Source: Trogon surrucura
Lineage: Eukaryota; Chordata; Aves; Trogoniformes; Trogonidae
NCBI GenBank assembly: GCA_020746105.1
Contig: CM036621.1
Span: forward strand, 26,121,501-26,185,500
Reading direction: 5' to 3'
DNA: 64,000 bases
In this document: positions 14,332 through 25,629 of the stretch, piece after piece
Layout: each line of letters starts with the position of its first letter
Position numbering within the stretch: the stretch's first letter is position 1
Notes under the pieces: generated by a model
Told to the model about the DNA's origin: nothing
What the model saw: the letters and a program-made list of their open reading frames with translations, nothing else
The model's database searches: none
Made by a program: the position numbers and the translations under genes

Positions 14332-15299
14332 TTAGTCCTTCATAGTTACTTTTTCTATAAACAGGGGAGTATTTTCAGGAAGCCTGTGAAATACAAAATT
14401 TGCACATTACTCAGTAGACATGCAAAACTGTTTGATCCCCAGCTATCCAAATTACAATTTAAATGAGGTGTTTTTATCATTTGCAACTTCAATATATTTA
14501 ATAAGCATAGCGATTTTTAGTGGAACAATGCTGTTATCTGAAAGGACGAAATTCAGGCTGACTTGAAAGAGAGATGATTGGAGCCTAGAGTTGCAACTTT
14601 ATTGCAAATGCATAATCTGCTAAATATTTTGTTTAGTCTCCTTTGCTGTGTCTGCTGCCTGTGGCTTGTTTTACTACCATTTTATCGCTGTCTTATCATC
14701 ATATACTAGAAGGTTAACATACCTTATTTTCCTGAATGAGTGACAGAGTAGGGGCCTGCACCAATGAAGACGTTTGTTATGAAAAGAAAATTTTTCTGAT
14801 AGAATTCTTCCAGTGCCTTGTGGGTGTTTTCAGATGCCGCTACATCAAGAAGCGTTACAATATGGTAGTGAGGTGGCTAAGGAAGGATACAGAAGTTGTG
14901 TAATGACAAGCATGGAGCAGAACCTGCTGTTTTCAGTGGTCTTGTAGTTTAATGTCAGAGAGCAGTTCTGCCTCTTATACCGAGTAAGACACTATAGACC
15001 TTCATTATAGAATAACAGCGCAAAAATATGTGCCCTATACCCTGCGTCTCAACTTAAAGGTACTGAATAATAAAAGAAGTATTGCTTTTGTGGTGTTGGC
15101 ATTTTGTTTGTCATTTTGGTCTTGGTTTATTCTACTGTATTAAAGAATGCCTGAACACAGAATTGCCAAGATAGGAAAAGACATGTAAGATCATTGACTG
15201 ATAGCAGGCAACACTACAGAAATACACAGTACAGTGAGAGAGGAAAAAATATCAATTAGGATAGCACCATGATATTGCTCAAGGAATTGTGAATAGTTT

Positions 15300-15701
15300 T
15301 CTAGAAAGGTCCCATCGGAGAGCCGGCCAAGATAACAACCATCACACCAATATGGCTACAAGTCGTCCTCCCTTTATTGCTCCGGACAGCTCAATATATA
15401 CAGTTAAGCAGTGTCCCCGTGCCTGCCCCTTGACAGAGTTGGTCAGTTACAGGTTTACACGTGCCAGCGTTTTATTGGGTAGTGCCATTCCACTATGCAA
15501 GCGGCTCTCGCCCCCCCTTCTCCCCCTGGGGCCAGCACCTCCAGCCAAGCATCTAGCAAAGCTCTCACAAAACAGATAAAACCTCCTCCTCCCTGTGTTC
15601 CAAGGCAGCTTCAAGGACAGAGCCTTTGTTTAGGCCTAAGCTGGGTTGTCCACTTCTTTAAAGTAATACTGCACCTCTGCTCCACAAGAAATTCCTCTAC
15701 A
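15300..15701 (-). mobile_element. Solo LTR of an endogenous retrovirus, alpharetrovirus-like
   Basis: Read on the minus strand, this 402-bp segment starts TGTAG. It has a TATATA box at 15395-15400 and an AATAAA poly(A) signal about 17 bases later (15373-15378), followed by an R-U5-like part with ATTGGTGTG and GGCCGG motifs. That order and spacing resemble avian alpharetroviral LTRs. TAGTTT occurs directly outside both ends (15294-15299 and 15702-15707), fitting a 6-bp target duplication of the ERVK/alpharetrovirus type. The expected terminal CA on the minus strand reads GA, one base off. No primer-binding site or gag/pol sequence follows on either side, so it is probably a solo LTR left by LTR-LTR recombination. 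It is GC-richer than its surroundings. The family name is uncertain. Confidence 0.68.
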
Positions 15702-15938
15702 TAGTTTTGTTGAGTTCTAAATATTTTTTGTCTGTTTCTTTTTGTTTTGTTTTAATTTTCCACATAGGATGCTGCTTATTATTTGGTCAAAACTTCCTAT
15801 AGTTGATTGCTGCTGCCCGATATGTTACTTCGTATTTTAATAAGACCCTTCCGATAAGATAAACGCTAGCAGAGTAGATGAGTGAGGGGGCAACTGACGA
15901 AATTGATTGTTTTAATTTCTTACCGCTTTTAAACTCCT

Positions 15939-15956
15939 AAAAAAAAAAAAAAAAAA
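15939..15956 (+). repeat. Poly(A)18 tract
   Basis: Eighteen consecutive A residues, about 240 bp beyond the LTR. The preceding sequence does not look like a processed transcript I recognise, so I treat it as a homopolymer and not as a retrocopy tail. Confidence 0.85.
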
Positions 15957-18900
15957 GCAGCAAGCATTGATGGACTTACTGTTTGAATGATTTTGGACAC
16001 GAATATTCTGAACTTGAAACACAAGTACACGTGGGGAGGTTGTAAAAATTGTACTTCTGAGGAGGTAGCTATCTCAGCTGATGTCACACTGAAAATACTT
16101 TTCCCTTGTTGTCTCATCTCTTCTAAAAACAGTTATTCTGGTAGACAGCTTCTTATTTTTCTTTCACTTGGGTACTGTTACAAATCACGATAGTATCTGA
16201 GGTCACGGGAGCTGTTTTGGTTTGAATCAACTGAGAGTTGACTTGGTTGTTTTTCAGCTTTAGAATGAGCCAAGTTTTTCCCATTCAGATTTTGAGCTCA
16301 CGTTTTCTTAGGCTCTGCAATTCATTCTTTATGTCTTTACTAAAAGTTATTTGTGGAAGATGAAAATGTGTATTCTACAGCTGTTTTTTTCTCAGACTTT
16401 ATGCCTCACAAATTACTTTTGCAGCTTGAAAAAAAAATGAAAAATCAAGTCACCTTAAACATGCACTAACTGTCGCCACTACAGAAAAGCACATCTGCTT
16501 TATTGACTGTCACTGCAGTCAGTATATAGGAAAAGCAAGGCAGAAAACAAGGATTAATGCAGTGCAGTTGTTCAATTAATTAGTTGGACAAAGGCTCAGT
16601 TTAAAAATAGACTCACTTTTTAAAAGGAATGATGACTTGAAGCACACAGTATCATAAAGATCTTGTTAAGCAAATATGAAGGAACTTAAGCAGTGTGTGG
16701 AGGAAAAGAAAAAAAAGAAAAACAGAGGCAGTCAAATGTGACGCCAAATGTTTGTCTTTAAAACAAATTTTATCAAGTGTGCATTCTTTTTTATTATGAT
16801 AGAAGTATCCCTGACAATCATAGCCCACTGAATACTCATTTTTTATTGTAGCAGAACCACAGATTTTTCTGAATTTCTTCTTGAAACACTTGGCTTAAGA
16901 GGATTTTCTTTAGATGGAACACAGCTCCCCAGGTTTCCGTAACTTTGAAGATTATGCATATATTTTCTAGTTGAAAAAACCCAAACATCTGGATTTAACT
17001 GAAGAGGGATCAATTTCTAATTAATCCATTAAAAAGGAGGGAGATAATCCTGAATTCAGACCACTGTTTTGATTGTAATTAACCTGGACTATGGTGTTTA
17101 ACTAGAAGGTAAATCAATTTTAAGGGAAAATTTCTTATTTTGCTGATTAAGGCCATGTATATGGAGGACTTTAAAAGAAATAATTTTGGTAGAGTTAAAT
17201 ACTTTTTTTTGTCATGGTGGCTCTTGAATGATTTTATAAGGCTGCAAACTAATATCTCTTAGAGATATGTAATGAGATATTACATCAGTTTATCAAGTGA
17301 CATCACTCCTGCTCTTCCTACCTTTACCTTTAGTCCTGTCCAAATTCTTTACATTTAAGTGGTAGCTGCATGCTGGGACTGTCGCTCATATCCTTGGAAA
17401 AAAGCACTATGTGTCCCAGTGGTGCCAAGCGTGAGGGGGAGCTGTATAATGTTTCTTCTGACACAAATGGTTAAAGACTCCCCAGAGATGGTTTGTCTGT
17501 GTTCTCTATCTGGGTTTTAATTTCTGAGCATTTACTGAAATAAGCTAAGAATGAAATACCACCTGCTCTGACCAGATGGTAAGTTTGTGGGACTTTTATC
17601 AGATGCTGAAGCTGCATGAGTGTTTTGTACAAACAGGGGTGGAGATGATCACTTTTCCTCCCGGTCTCATTCCTTTGGCATAAATATTGCAGAGCGGTTC
17701 AGGAACCTATTAAGGATATACAAAGCTTATTAAATTCTCTGGCTTTCATTCACTGAATCTAGTCAATTATCCATCAGCGTCGCTCTTGGTTTATGTGGTC
17801 TGATCTCTGTGTTACGCATACTTTGTAAGATAAGAGGATTTTATTTTATTTAGATACATGAACATAAAGACTTTAGAACCTCATACTGCTTTCGAGTGAT
17901 GAGGTGATCAGCCAGTCTGACTGGCCTCTGACAGTGGCCAGAAGCCATGGATGCCCTGAGATGAATAAGAACAAGATAGGTAGATGTGGTACTTCCCAGA
18001 TACTTTCTGATAATTCAGATGTTTGAGAAGCTACTCTTTGGATGTTCATTTTGTATTTTCTTTTTTTCCTCTCCTCTCTGAATTTGTGCAGTTTTACCCT
18101 GAGCTGAATCTCCCTTGCTTTTCTCTGCCTAGGAGTTGCAGTTGCTATTGACTAGTCTTCAGACATTCTAACCATTTCAAGCAAAACTGTTAGATGTTAT
18201 TGTTAATTATTAAACTGTTTCTTATCTGAGTTCTTCCTGAATTCTTGGCTGAGTATAAGCTAGTTCTGGGAATTTGATAGTACATCCAGTTTTTCCTACA
18301 TTCCTTAGAAATTCTTTTATTTTGGAGAGATCCTTCTGGTTCCTCCAAAATCAGGGCCACAGTATGGGAACCTCTCTAGTGTTTTCCGTGATCAGCACTG
18401 ACACAAATGATTTTGATATTTGATTAAAATCAAATCTGGGCCTGCAGATCATCTGGTAGTATTTGTGTTCCTACAGTTTATCTGATAGTATTCATGTTCC
18501 TTGTGTATTTGAAGACAGCTTTATGAGCAGTTCAGAGTCCTCCTGGTAACTTTTGCTTGAATTTGGTTCTGGTATAGCCTGAGTTCAGCTTAATAGCTTT
18601 TTTTTTTAATCCTGTATGTTGTTTTTAATTGATGACAACCCCAGTTTTCTGGCTGATTTCTTGCTTTAGAGAGGCTTCCTTACCCTCCTGGTAAGCTGTG
18701 CTGGTTTCACTCTGCTGTTCAAGTGATAGTGAGGCTCTTCATTGGTAAAATTTTGAACCACACTCAGCATGTCAAGTCTGTTATGACATGAAGTTGCAGC
18801 TCTTTTTATGGAACCTCTAACTAGCAGACCCGCAAAACGTTTCTTGATAACACTTAAATTTTACCTCTGAATTCTGTCCTGATGGATCATTTTCCTGTTT

Positions 18901-19090
18901 CCCACAAAATGGATCAATACTATTCCAAGGGCAAAGAAATTTGATCCTATGCTGTTCCATTAGCATGTTCCAAAATACTGGAAAGGTATCTAGGAGCCAG
19001 TCAGCAATTATTTTTTCCTGCTGCTATATATCTCAAGTTCTCAGCTGCAAAGTTCCCATTAACTCTGCTTTCTGAGAGAGAGACATGATG

Positions 19091-19153
19091 CGTTTGACGA
19101 GAGATGAACGCCGCCGTACAAACCATTTTACGGTTGGTCTGGTTTTTTCATGC
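19091..19153. other. CpG cluster in AT-rich DNA
   Basis: Seven CpG dinucleotides fall within about 63 bp. In methylated vertebrate DNA, CpGs outside islands normally decay, so a local cluster suggests a conserved element, a recent insertion or an unmethylated site. A 77-codon plus-strand frame covers it (19085-19318), but I recognise nothing in its product. Confidence 0.4.
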
Positions 19154-19482
19154 GGTGTCTTAGATGCAAGGTTTTGCTCCAAACAGTTCTCTGATATGCT
19201 CTGTTCCATATTGCCTGTTACTTCTATACAGAGGAATGAACATTACATGAGAAGAGATGTAACGGCAACACACAGAAGTACCCAGTGTTTAGATAGAAAT
19301 AATTTATCTGTCACATGATTACCCTAGTATTCCTGTATAATTTTATAAATAAAAGATAATTATAATTTGATTTTTTACTTGAATGCTCAAAAGGACATAC
19401 CCTTTCAAGACGTGATAGTCTCCCTCTCTTCATCCTTGAGAAACTCCTTAAACTCGAAGTGAAATTACCTCATGGTGATCTC

Positions 19483-19499
19483 TTTTTTTTTTTTTTTTT
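19483..19499 (+). repeat. Poly(T)17 tract
   Basis: Seventeen consecutive T residues followed by CCTAG, which makes a chance splice-acceptor-like context. I see no exon after it. Confidence 0.85.
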
Positions 19500-20119
19500 C
19501 CTAGGCATGAAGTTATGAAGTTGCTAATCCAGTCTTTTATCTTGTATTCACAATTATAATGTCAAGCTTGAATAATCTGCCTTTATCTCCAGGGTGACAG
19601 CTATGTAGAAACTTCAAAAGGGACAGTTTTGCCAGCATCTAAAGACTCCTGTTAATTATTATATCTTGAAGTAAAGTGAAATAAAGCAGGATGAAGAATG
19701 ATATTTCTCTTTGACAACCTTGTAAAAATATCAGTGATGGAGCAGTACATTTTAAGTACTTTAAGAATGCATTTAACTGAGATCAAGACCGTTCTGATCA
19801 TGGTGCAGGTTAATCTCTACAGGATAAATTATAGAAAGACTTGTGTGTGAGGCACTGATGGTTTAGAAAGCTCGTCATTGGAGAATAAATATTTTGCTTC
19901 TATTTTCCTGTTGAAATTGACTGAGATTAATTACTAATGGTGTTGATTTACGATAGTGCAGAAGGGCTTGTATTGTTATGCCTTCCAAATATGAATTAAC
20001 TGTTTTTCTTCCATTGCCATGAATTTTTTGTATTTCATATTCCAGTTTTACACTGTTTTCACTACTGTTGGCCTTACATGACCGAACAAGTGTAAAGCTA
20101 CATAGTATATATATTGGTA

Positions 20120-20169
20120 TAGGACTTGGTAATCTTAAAGGTCTTTTCCAACCAAAATGATTCTGTGAC
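20120..20169 (+). mobile_element. CR1 LINE, 3'-terminal fragment of about 50 bp
   Basis: The text GGACTTGG...AGGTCTTTTCCAACC...ATTCTGTGA is the last part of a CR1 3' untranslated region, in the order seen in other avian copies. Everything upstream is missing, as is usual after incomplete target-primed reverse transcription. It lies about 75 bp before a longer CR1 fragment in the same orientation. Confidence 0.75.
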
Positions 20170-20243
20170 CTACAGAAAACACTATGTTATCAGCAGAGGA
20201 TGCCAGTAGTAACTGTACATTTCTGCAGGCTTGGGGTTTGAAG

Positions 20244-20500
20244 TGTAGGATAGGTTTAAACTAGACATAAGGAAGAAGTTCTTTACCCTGGGGGTGGTGA
20301 GGCGCTGGAACAGGTTGCCCTGGAGGTTGTGGATGCTCCATCCCTTCTATGATTCTATGATTCTATGTGTTCAAGAACAGGTTGGATGGAGCATTGAGAA
20401 ACCCAGTCTAGTGGGAGATGTCCCTGTCATGACAGGGGGATTGGAACTAGATCATCTTTGAGGTCTCTTCCAACCCAAATCATTCTGTGATTGTATGATA
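20244..20500 (+). mobile_element. CR1 LINE, 3' fragment with internal tail-like octamers
   Basis: The segment contains the CR1 ORF2 end and 3' UTR: the 'ggaagaagttctttac' and 'aggcgctggaacaggttgcc' stretches, then 'ggattggaactagatcatc' and 'aggtctcttccaaccc', ending ATTCTGTGATTG. It is 5'-truncated and non-coding. Unusually, 20345-20367 has about three copies of ATTCTATG, which normally belongs at the extreme 3' end of CR1, in the middle of the element. This could be a nested tail insertion or template switching. Confidence 0.9.
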
Positions 20501-21537
20501 GTTCTGCACTGAGTGTAGGTTTGTCTATGTGCTACTTCTGGAGAGTCAGAGGCCGAGGGAAGCTGTTCAGATCCATCATTGGAGTGATATTTGCTCCATA
20601 GGTTGCGGTCGCTCTATGGAAGAAACTCTTAGATCAAACCCGTGGAACTTTAGTCAGTCAGCAAAAGCTGTGGATCTGTTTCTTCTAAAGGGCTGATAGA
20701 TTAGTTGTCTCTGAAAATCTAAGGAGAGTTAATGCAGGGAAGCAACGAATTAATCCCTTATTAATACCAAGCTGAAAGTAAATACTTCTTATAGACTCAC
20801 CATTTTCAGAAAATACGTAGCATATATTTTTTAAAATCTTTTTTAATACAATATGCAACTATTTATATAATGAAATATGTAGTACAAGCCACAGTGGATA
20901 ACTGAGTAAGCTGAACTGACATTGGTGCTAGAGCACCATTTGCTGTCATTAATTTTGACTACTTGTGGATTTGTAGCTTTGTGAATTTAATGTTACATCA
21001 GCAATAGCTTTAAGTGGTATTTAACTAATTGTTGAACCAGACTATAGGCCATTGCCTCAGTACCGTTGCATTAGTAGTAGCCAATAGGTGATATTCCTAA
21101 GGAAGATAGTAGTAGTAGTATAAAGGGCTTAAGCAATTTTAGAGGCTGTGGCTGGGTAAGGGGATGAATCTCCCTCCTTGGTCACTTCATTTCATATCCA
21201 CAAAACAGTTTCCCTGCAGGAGCTATAATTTTACCATACGGGAGATGAGAATTCTCATCACGAGCCAGTCATTTCTGCTAACATCTGATTTCAGCAGTGC
21301 TGTTCCCCACAAGTATTTGTGTATTTGTGCTGTATTCATTCACTGTGATATCCTTAAAAACAAACAAAACAAAAAAAAAGAGAAAGCTTGAATATTGGAG
21401 TGAGATAATACTCCCTCTTGACAACGCAAAAATCCACAGCTGTAGTATTCCTTTTGTAAGCATAACCTTGTAACGGTCTTCTCTGTAAGAAAATGGTACT
21501 TGTAAAATATCTAGTCCAGGCTTTCAGTCTTAGTCTT
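20501..21537. other. Noncoding spacer between CR1 copies
   Basis: I see no gene. It includes (AGT)4 at 21108-21119 and ordinary AT-rich sequence. Confidence 0.6.
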
Positions 21538-21838
21538 TCACAGAATCACAGAACATTCGGGGTTGGAAGGGACCTCTGGAGATCATCTAGTCCAACCCCC
21601 CTGCCAGAGCATGTTCACCTAGAGCAGGTTACACAGGGTGGTGTCCAGGTGGATTTTGAATGTCTCCAGAGATGGAGACTTCACAACCTCTCTGGACAGC
21701 CTGTTCCAGTGCTCTGTCACCCTCACAGTGAAAAAGTTTCTCCTCATGTTTAGGTGGAACTTCCTATGTTCAAGTTTGTGCACGTTACCTCTTGTCCTGT
21801 CACTGGGCACCACTGAAAAAAACCTGGCCCTGTCCTTC
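21538..21838 (-). mobile_element. CR1 LINE, 3' fragment, minus strand
   Basis: On the plus strand it begins with CAGAATCACAGAA, the complement of a CR1 tail. It then runs through 'ggttggaagggacctctgg', 'gagcaggttacacagggtgg' and 'cctgttccagtgctctgtcaccctcac'. The minus strand keeps a 64-codon frame (21619-21813) with [17 protein letters not shown], the end of CR1 ORF2 (reverse transcriptase protein). The copy is about 300 bp, 5'-truncated, and cannot move by itself. Confidence 0.93.
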
Positions 21839-24300
21839 AGAAGCTAATGCATTTTTTGTGGCTTTTTCTATGTGTGTAAGTTTCTTCCTTTTAGTTATGT
21901 AAGAGACTGACATCGGAAGTGGAATTTCAGTAATAGGACAATTGTGGTTAAATGAGGGGCCCTGGAGCTTTTAGCAAAGGGAGAGTTTTAAGGAATTATC
22001 AAGGTGCCATCAAGACATCACCACAGTTAAAATGAGCCAAGCATGGTAACGGGGACATGGGAGCACTTGTGCCTTTTGGAAAGGAGAAGTGTCCTTTAAT
22101 GTTGAAGTTTTAAAAATAAAGTTAGATTCCATGTTGAATACCATGTGATGTGTGGGGTGTGTTTCAGTAGTATCTGAAACTGAAAGTCTCATGCATTGCT
22201 TTAGGTTGGGTGACGTTACTGTTTGAGTTCAAGTCGTTATTGCCAAGTTCTGTGTTAAAAGTGCTGAGAATGTTTAAATGACATATAAGTAGTTCTAGTG
22301 CCTGAGTAGCTTTCAAAAGTGAAACCTTGCACCTGCAGGATGTCAGCTTTGTAGTGTAAATGCCCTTTCTGAAAGTAGATGTGGAAAATTAAATCACTTT
22401 GATATGCCCACAGTGGTGTCATTACAGTGAGACTTTTGGAAAACTAGTCCTCAGACTGACTTGTATGAAGTCAGCGTGTCTGTGTTGACCTGCAGTGAAA
22501 GCAGTACCTGCAGCATTTCCAAGCATGTTTTTGGCTGGAAGTGTTTTAAGCAGATACATTTTAAGTTTTCTGTTATTACAACAGTTGTTGTAATATGCAC
22601 AGTAATAATGTTACAGTAACAAATCTAAAAATACTGACTGGTGAAATTGAGTGCATCCCGAACTCATGGAGTCAGAAGTTATTGCTGTTCAGTGGAACTG
22701 GCAGGAAGAGAGATGAACAGGGAAGAGGGCACCGCACCGGGGACGCATGGGCTCCACCTCAGGGGTGAAGATGCAGCAGTATTCTTGTATAACTCTTGTA
22801 TTGCTGTACTAAAAATCAAAATAGAAATAGATGGCTGAGTTATTGTGTGATAGCAGACAGAAAGTACAGCGCTGGCTCAGTTGTTTTAAAACAGCTAAGT
22901 CAAGTCACATTCTTATTTGTCTGGTTTTGGTGAGTAATGAGAATGATGTTATATACATTTGTGGTTTTAAAAATATATAATTTGTTATTGTTTGCTTTTT
23001 CATAATAACTTCAGTTTATGATTAGAAACAAATCAAAATAGCTTACAATGGCAGTGAGTGAGGTTACGTTACACAGCAATATTCTTGGTAGCAAGAGAAA
23101 AAACGTTCCTTTCGTAGTGACTGAATTACACAGGCAAGGGGAATGATGGTAATTACACAGATAGTTAACATTTCTGGGTGTGAATGTGTTTTAATAGTAA
23201 AAAGTATCATTACTATGTCTTCAATTAGTTTAAAATGCTTAGTTTCTTCTATTTAACCTGAACCAGAATATAGTCTAGCTGTTGCTGAACAATTCAGTGT
23301 ATTATTGCAGCAAAACTTGTGGTAGTAAAATGTAAAATTAGTGAGAGAGCCTATTTGTAAACCACTGGGGAGGTGTAGGCACGGAAAGATGTACAGATTC
23401 ATTCACATTCAGTGAAATTTTCTTTATAAGCAAATGAGGAAAAGGTCTATGTAGAGAGATCTATGTATTTCAGACTCTAAATACTTGGTAAGCAGTTGTC
23501 AGATCATTTCTGCTCATCTACTATCGGAGAATCTGTTGTAGGATTATTGTCTATCTGTCTCCACAGTTCAGCAAAAATTATCGTACTAGCAAGTTCTAAC
23601 CTGAATATTTAAATATTGAAATGTCTATCGTAGTAATTAGCACACGGTAATTAGATCAATTCAACAGTACTGGCTATACATTAATTTAGTCCATGAACAC
23701 GCAAATCTAGCAGAACAGTTACATGTAGTCTCATTGAAGTCGATGTAATTGAAGTTATGTATATCCTTAAGTGCTTTTTTGGATTAAGGCCTAAATACTA
23801 CTACTTTTCAAAGAAAATGCTGTTCAGCTCCTGGCTCTTAGATACTCTCATTCAAACAAAAAAAAAAAATGTTGCAACCCGAATTTGTGAATAATGAGGA
23901 GGTCACTGCTCCCAGCTATTTGTGAAACTGGGTGTTTCCACTTTCCACTTGCCTAAAACACGTATGACTTGCATCAAGAAATACGTGATGATACAGAACT
24001 GAGAGTTTGAGTAGTTTGATCTATGAGACAGGTGCTGGTGGGAGCACAGACTGCAGTGCTGCACAGAAAGGTGAACTATATGAACACAAGGTTTAGGTAA
24101 ATACAAGTCATTGTAGAGTAGCTGTTGTCATATAATCCATTTTTTTTCTGATTCCTTGTTGCAGTTAAGAGTCAGACAGCCTTGCTTTTAAATGCTTACG
24201 TTTCCTAAAAGAAAACACTTTGAACTTGCTCAGGAAGAGCTATTGTAGCAACTTGGAAATGTAAAATTAAAAATTACACCACCATCACTCCTCTTTCTTA
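21839..24300. other. AT-rich noncoding DNA
   Basis: I see no gene. It includes a near-perfect dyad at 22574-22595. No frame here resembles a known protein. Confidence 0.6.
22574..22595. repeat. Dyad symmetry, 10-bp arms with 2-nt centre
   Basis: TATTACAACA at 22574-22583 pairs exactly with TGTTGTAATA at 22586-22595, with GT between them. It could be a dimeric protein-binding site or a chance palindrome in AT-rich DNA. Confidence 0.6.
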
Positions 24301-24719
24301 GAACACAAGTCGTATGCGGAAAGGCTGAGAGATCTGGGGCTGTTTAGCCTAGAGAGGAGGAGATTGAGGGGAGACCTCATCGGTCTCAACGACTACCTGA
24401 ACGGAGGCTGTAGAGAGGCCAGAGTTCGTCTGTTCTCCCTAGTGGAGAGTGATGGGATGAGGGGAAATGGATTTAAATTGTGCCAGAGGAGGTTCAGGTT
24501 AGATATTAGGAAGAATTTCTTTGCTGAAAGGGTTGTCAGCCATTGGAACAGGCTGCCCAGGGAGATGGTTGAGTCACCGTCCCTGGAAGTATTTAACAGA
24601 TGACTAGATCCTGCATTGGGGGACATAGTTTAGTAGGTTGATAGGACTGGGATGAAGGCTGGACTTGATGATCTTCAAGGTCTCTTCCAGCTGAAACTAT
24701 TCTATGATTCTATGATTCT
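24301..24719 (+). mobile_element. CR1 LINE, 3' fragment with ORF2 C-terminus
   Basis: About 420 bp of CR1 in plus orientation, beginning in the 'aaaggctgagagatctggggctg' region and ending TTCTATGATTCTATGATTC. A frame at 24364-24603 keeps the C-terminal end of ORF2, including [10 protein letters not shown] and [18 protein letters not shown]. The endonuclease and most of the reverse transcriptase are absent, so it is a dead 5'-truncated copy. The intact tail octamers suggest a younger age than the copy at 35.1-35.5 kb. Confidence 0.95.
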
Positions 24720-25600
24720 TGAAAGTGATACTGTGAGTGTGATGCTACCAGGGCTCAGTGTCCTGCTCTGGAAAGGGGCTTCTAAATAAGGAGTGCTGAA
24801 AAGGGTAGGTAGTAGCTGAGGACAGAATGCTACATGGATTACAAAAGTTAGACAGTTGACAAACTTGTTCTTACAAGTGTTATTCTTAAGATTTTTCTTC
24901 ATTTCTTCCTAAACCTCTCCTTTTTTATTTATGTGACTTAAGAATTTAGTAGGGACTCTAAAAAGAAAGTGCCTGGAAACTCTGGAAATTTATTTTTAGA
25001 GGTCTGTGTTCTGAAACCTTGTGGTTGGTATGTACAAGGGCCTCTACCTAGATTGTTGTCACTGTAGTTGACAGCACCTTGCAAGAGGATTAAAGTCTAA
25101 GGAAGACACACAAAAAATCAACTGTCTCTAAGGTATATTTCACCTCAAGCATTTTGCATGTAACTCCTTAAGAGTAGCTGCTTTGCCTGCAAGACGGCGT
25201 ATCTAATTTTCATCTCCAATCTCTTCTATCTTATTCAAACTTCTCGCTTTGGTTAAAACCGGAAACGTTTTCCACCTACATGACAATCCATTAAGTAGTT
25301 GTGCTGGTCTGCCAACTCTATTCCTGTCGTCCTTTCTTTCATCTTTCCCTTACGTGCAAGCAGCTTTATTACGAAGCTCTTCCGTGTGGTTGCTACTTTC
25401 CTCTTGAGGTGCCACATGACACAGTAGCAAGCTCCAAGGGCAAGGAGTTTCCCATCTGTAATACTGTCTCGCTGAGCAGCACTTCTAAAAATTCCCAGAT
25501 GTAGGAGCATTACAACTTTCTGATAAAATTCAGGATGAAATATAACGCCAAACTCTTGTCATTGAGGAAGTGCTAACATGACTAAATCCAGATTTAAGAG
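24720..25600. other. Noncoding DNA
   Basis: I see no gene. Open frames overlap on both strands near 25.25-25.51 kb with no recognisable product. Confidence 0.55.
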
Positions 25601-25629
25601 CTTTCTACAGCAGTGTTGGAATCAAAACT

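Larger units (their letters stand above)
11950..15290. other. Noncoding DNA with hairpin and short tandem duplication
   Basis: I see no gene. The block contains a perfect hairpin at 13131-13158, a T-rich run (T8, C, T13) at 14268-14289, and two copies of an 18-bp unit at 14296-14331. Several CpGs survive between about 13.55 and 13.9 kb, but there is no clear island. Confidence 0.6.
15702..20119. other. Noncoding DNA, no gene seen
   Basis: I see no gene. It contains poly(A)18 at 15939-15956, T17 at 19483-19499, a two-copy 30-bp near-repeat at about 18450-18509 (ATCTGGTAGTATT against ATCTGATAGTATT), and a CpG cluster at 19091-19153. A stretch near 17.92-17.98 kb containing CAGTGGCCAGAAGC reminded me of ancient amniote interspersed repeats, but I cannot assign it. 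Confidence 0.55.

Noticed and set aside
15289-15579. 96-codon plus-strand frame over the LTR
   Set aside because: It is antisense to the LTR and Pro/Ser/Ala-rich by composition, with no viral or host domain.
15939-15956. Poly(A)18 as the tail of a processed pseudogene or SINE
   Set aside because: No transcript-like or tRNA-like sequence precedes it and no target duplication is visible.
17920-17985. Possible ancient amniote interspersed repeat (CAGTGGCCAGAAGC context)
   Set aside because: It seems familiar, but I cannot name a family or define ends without a repeat library.
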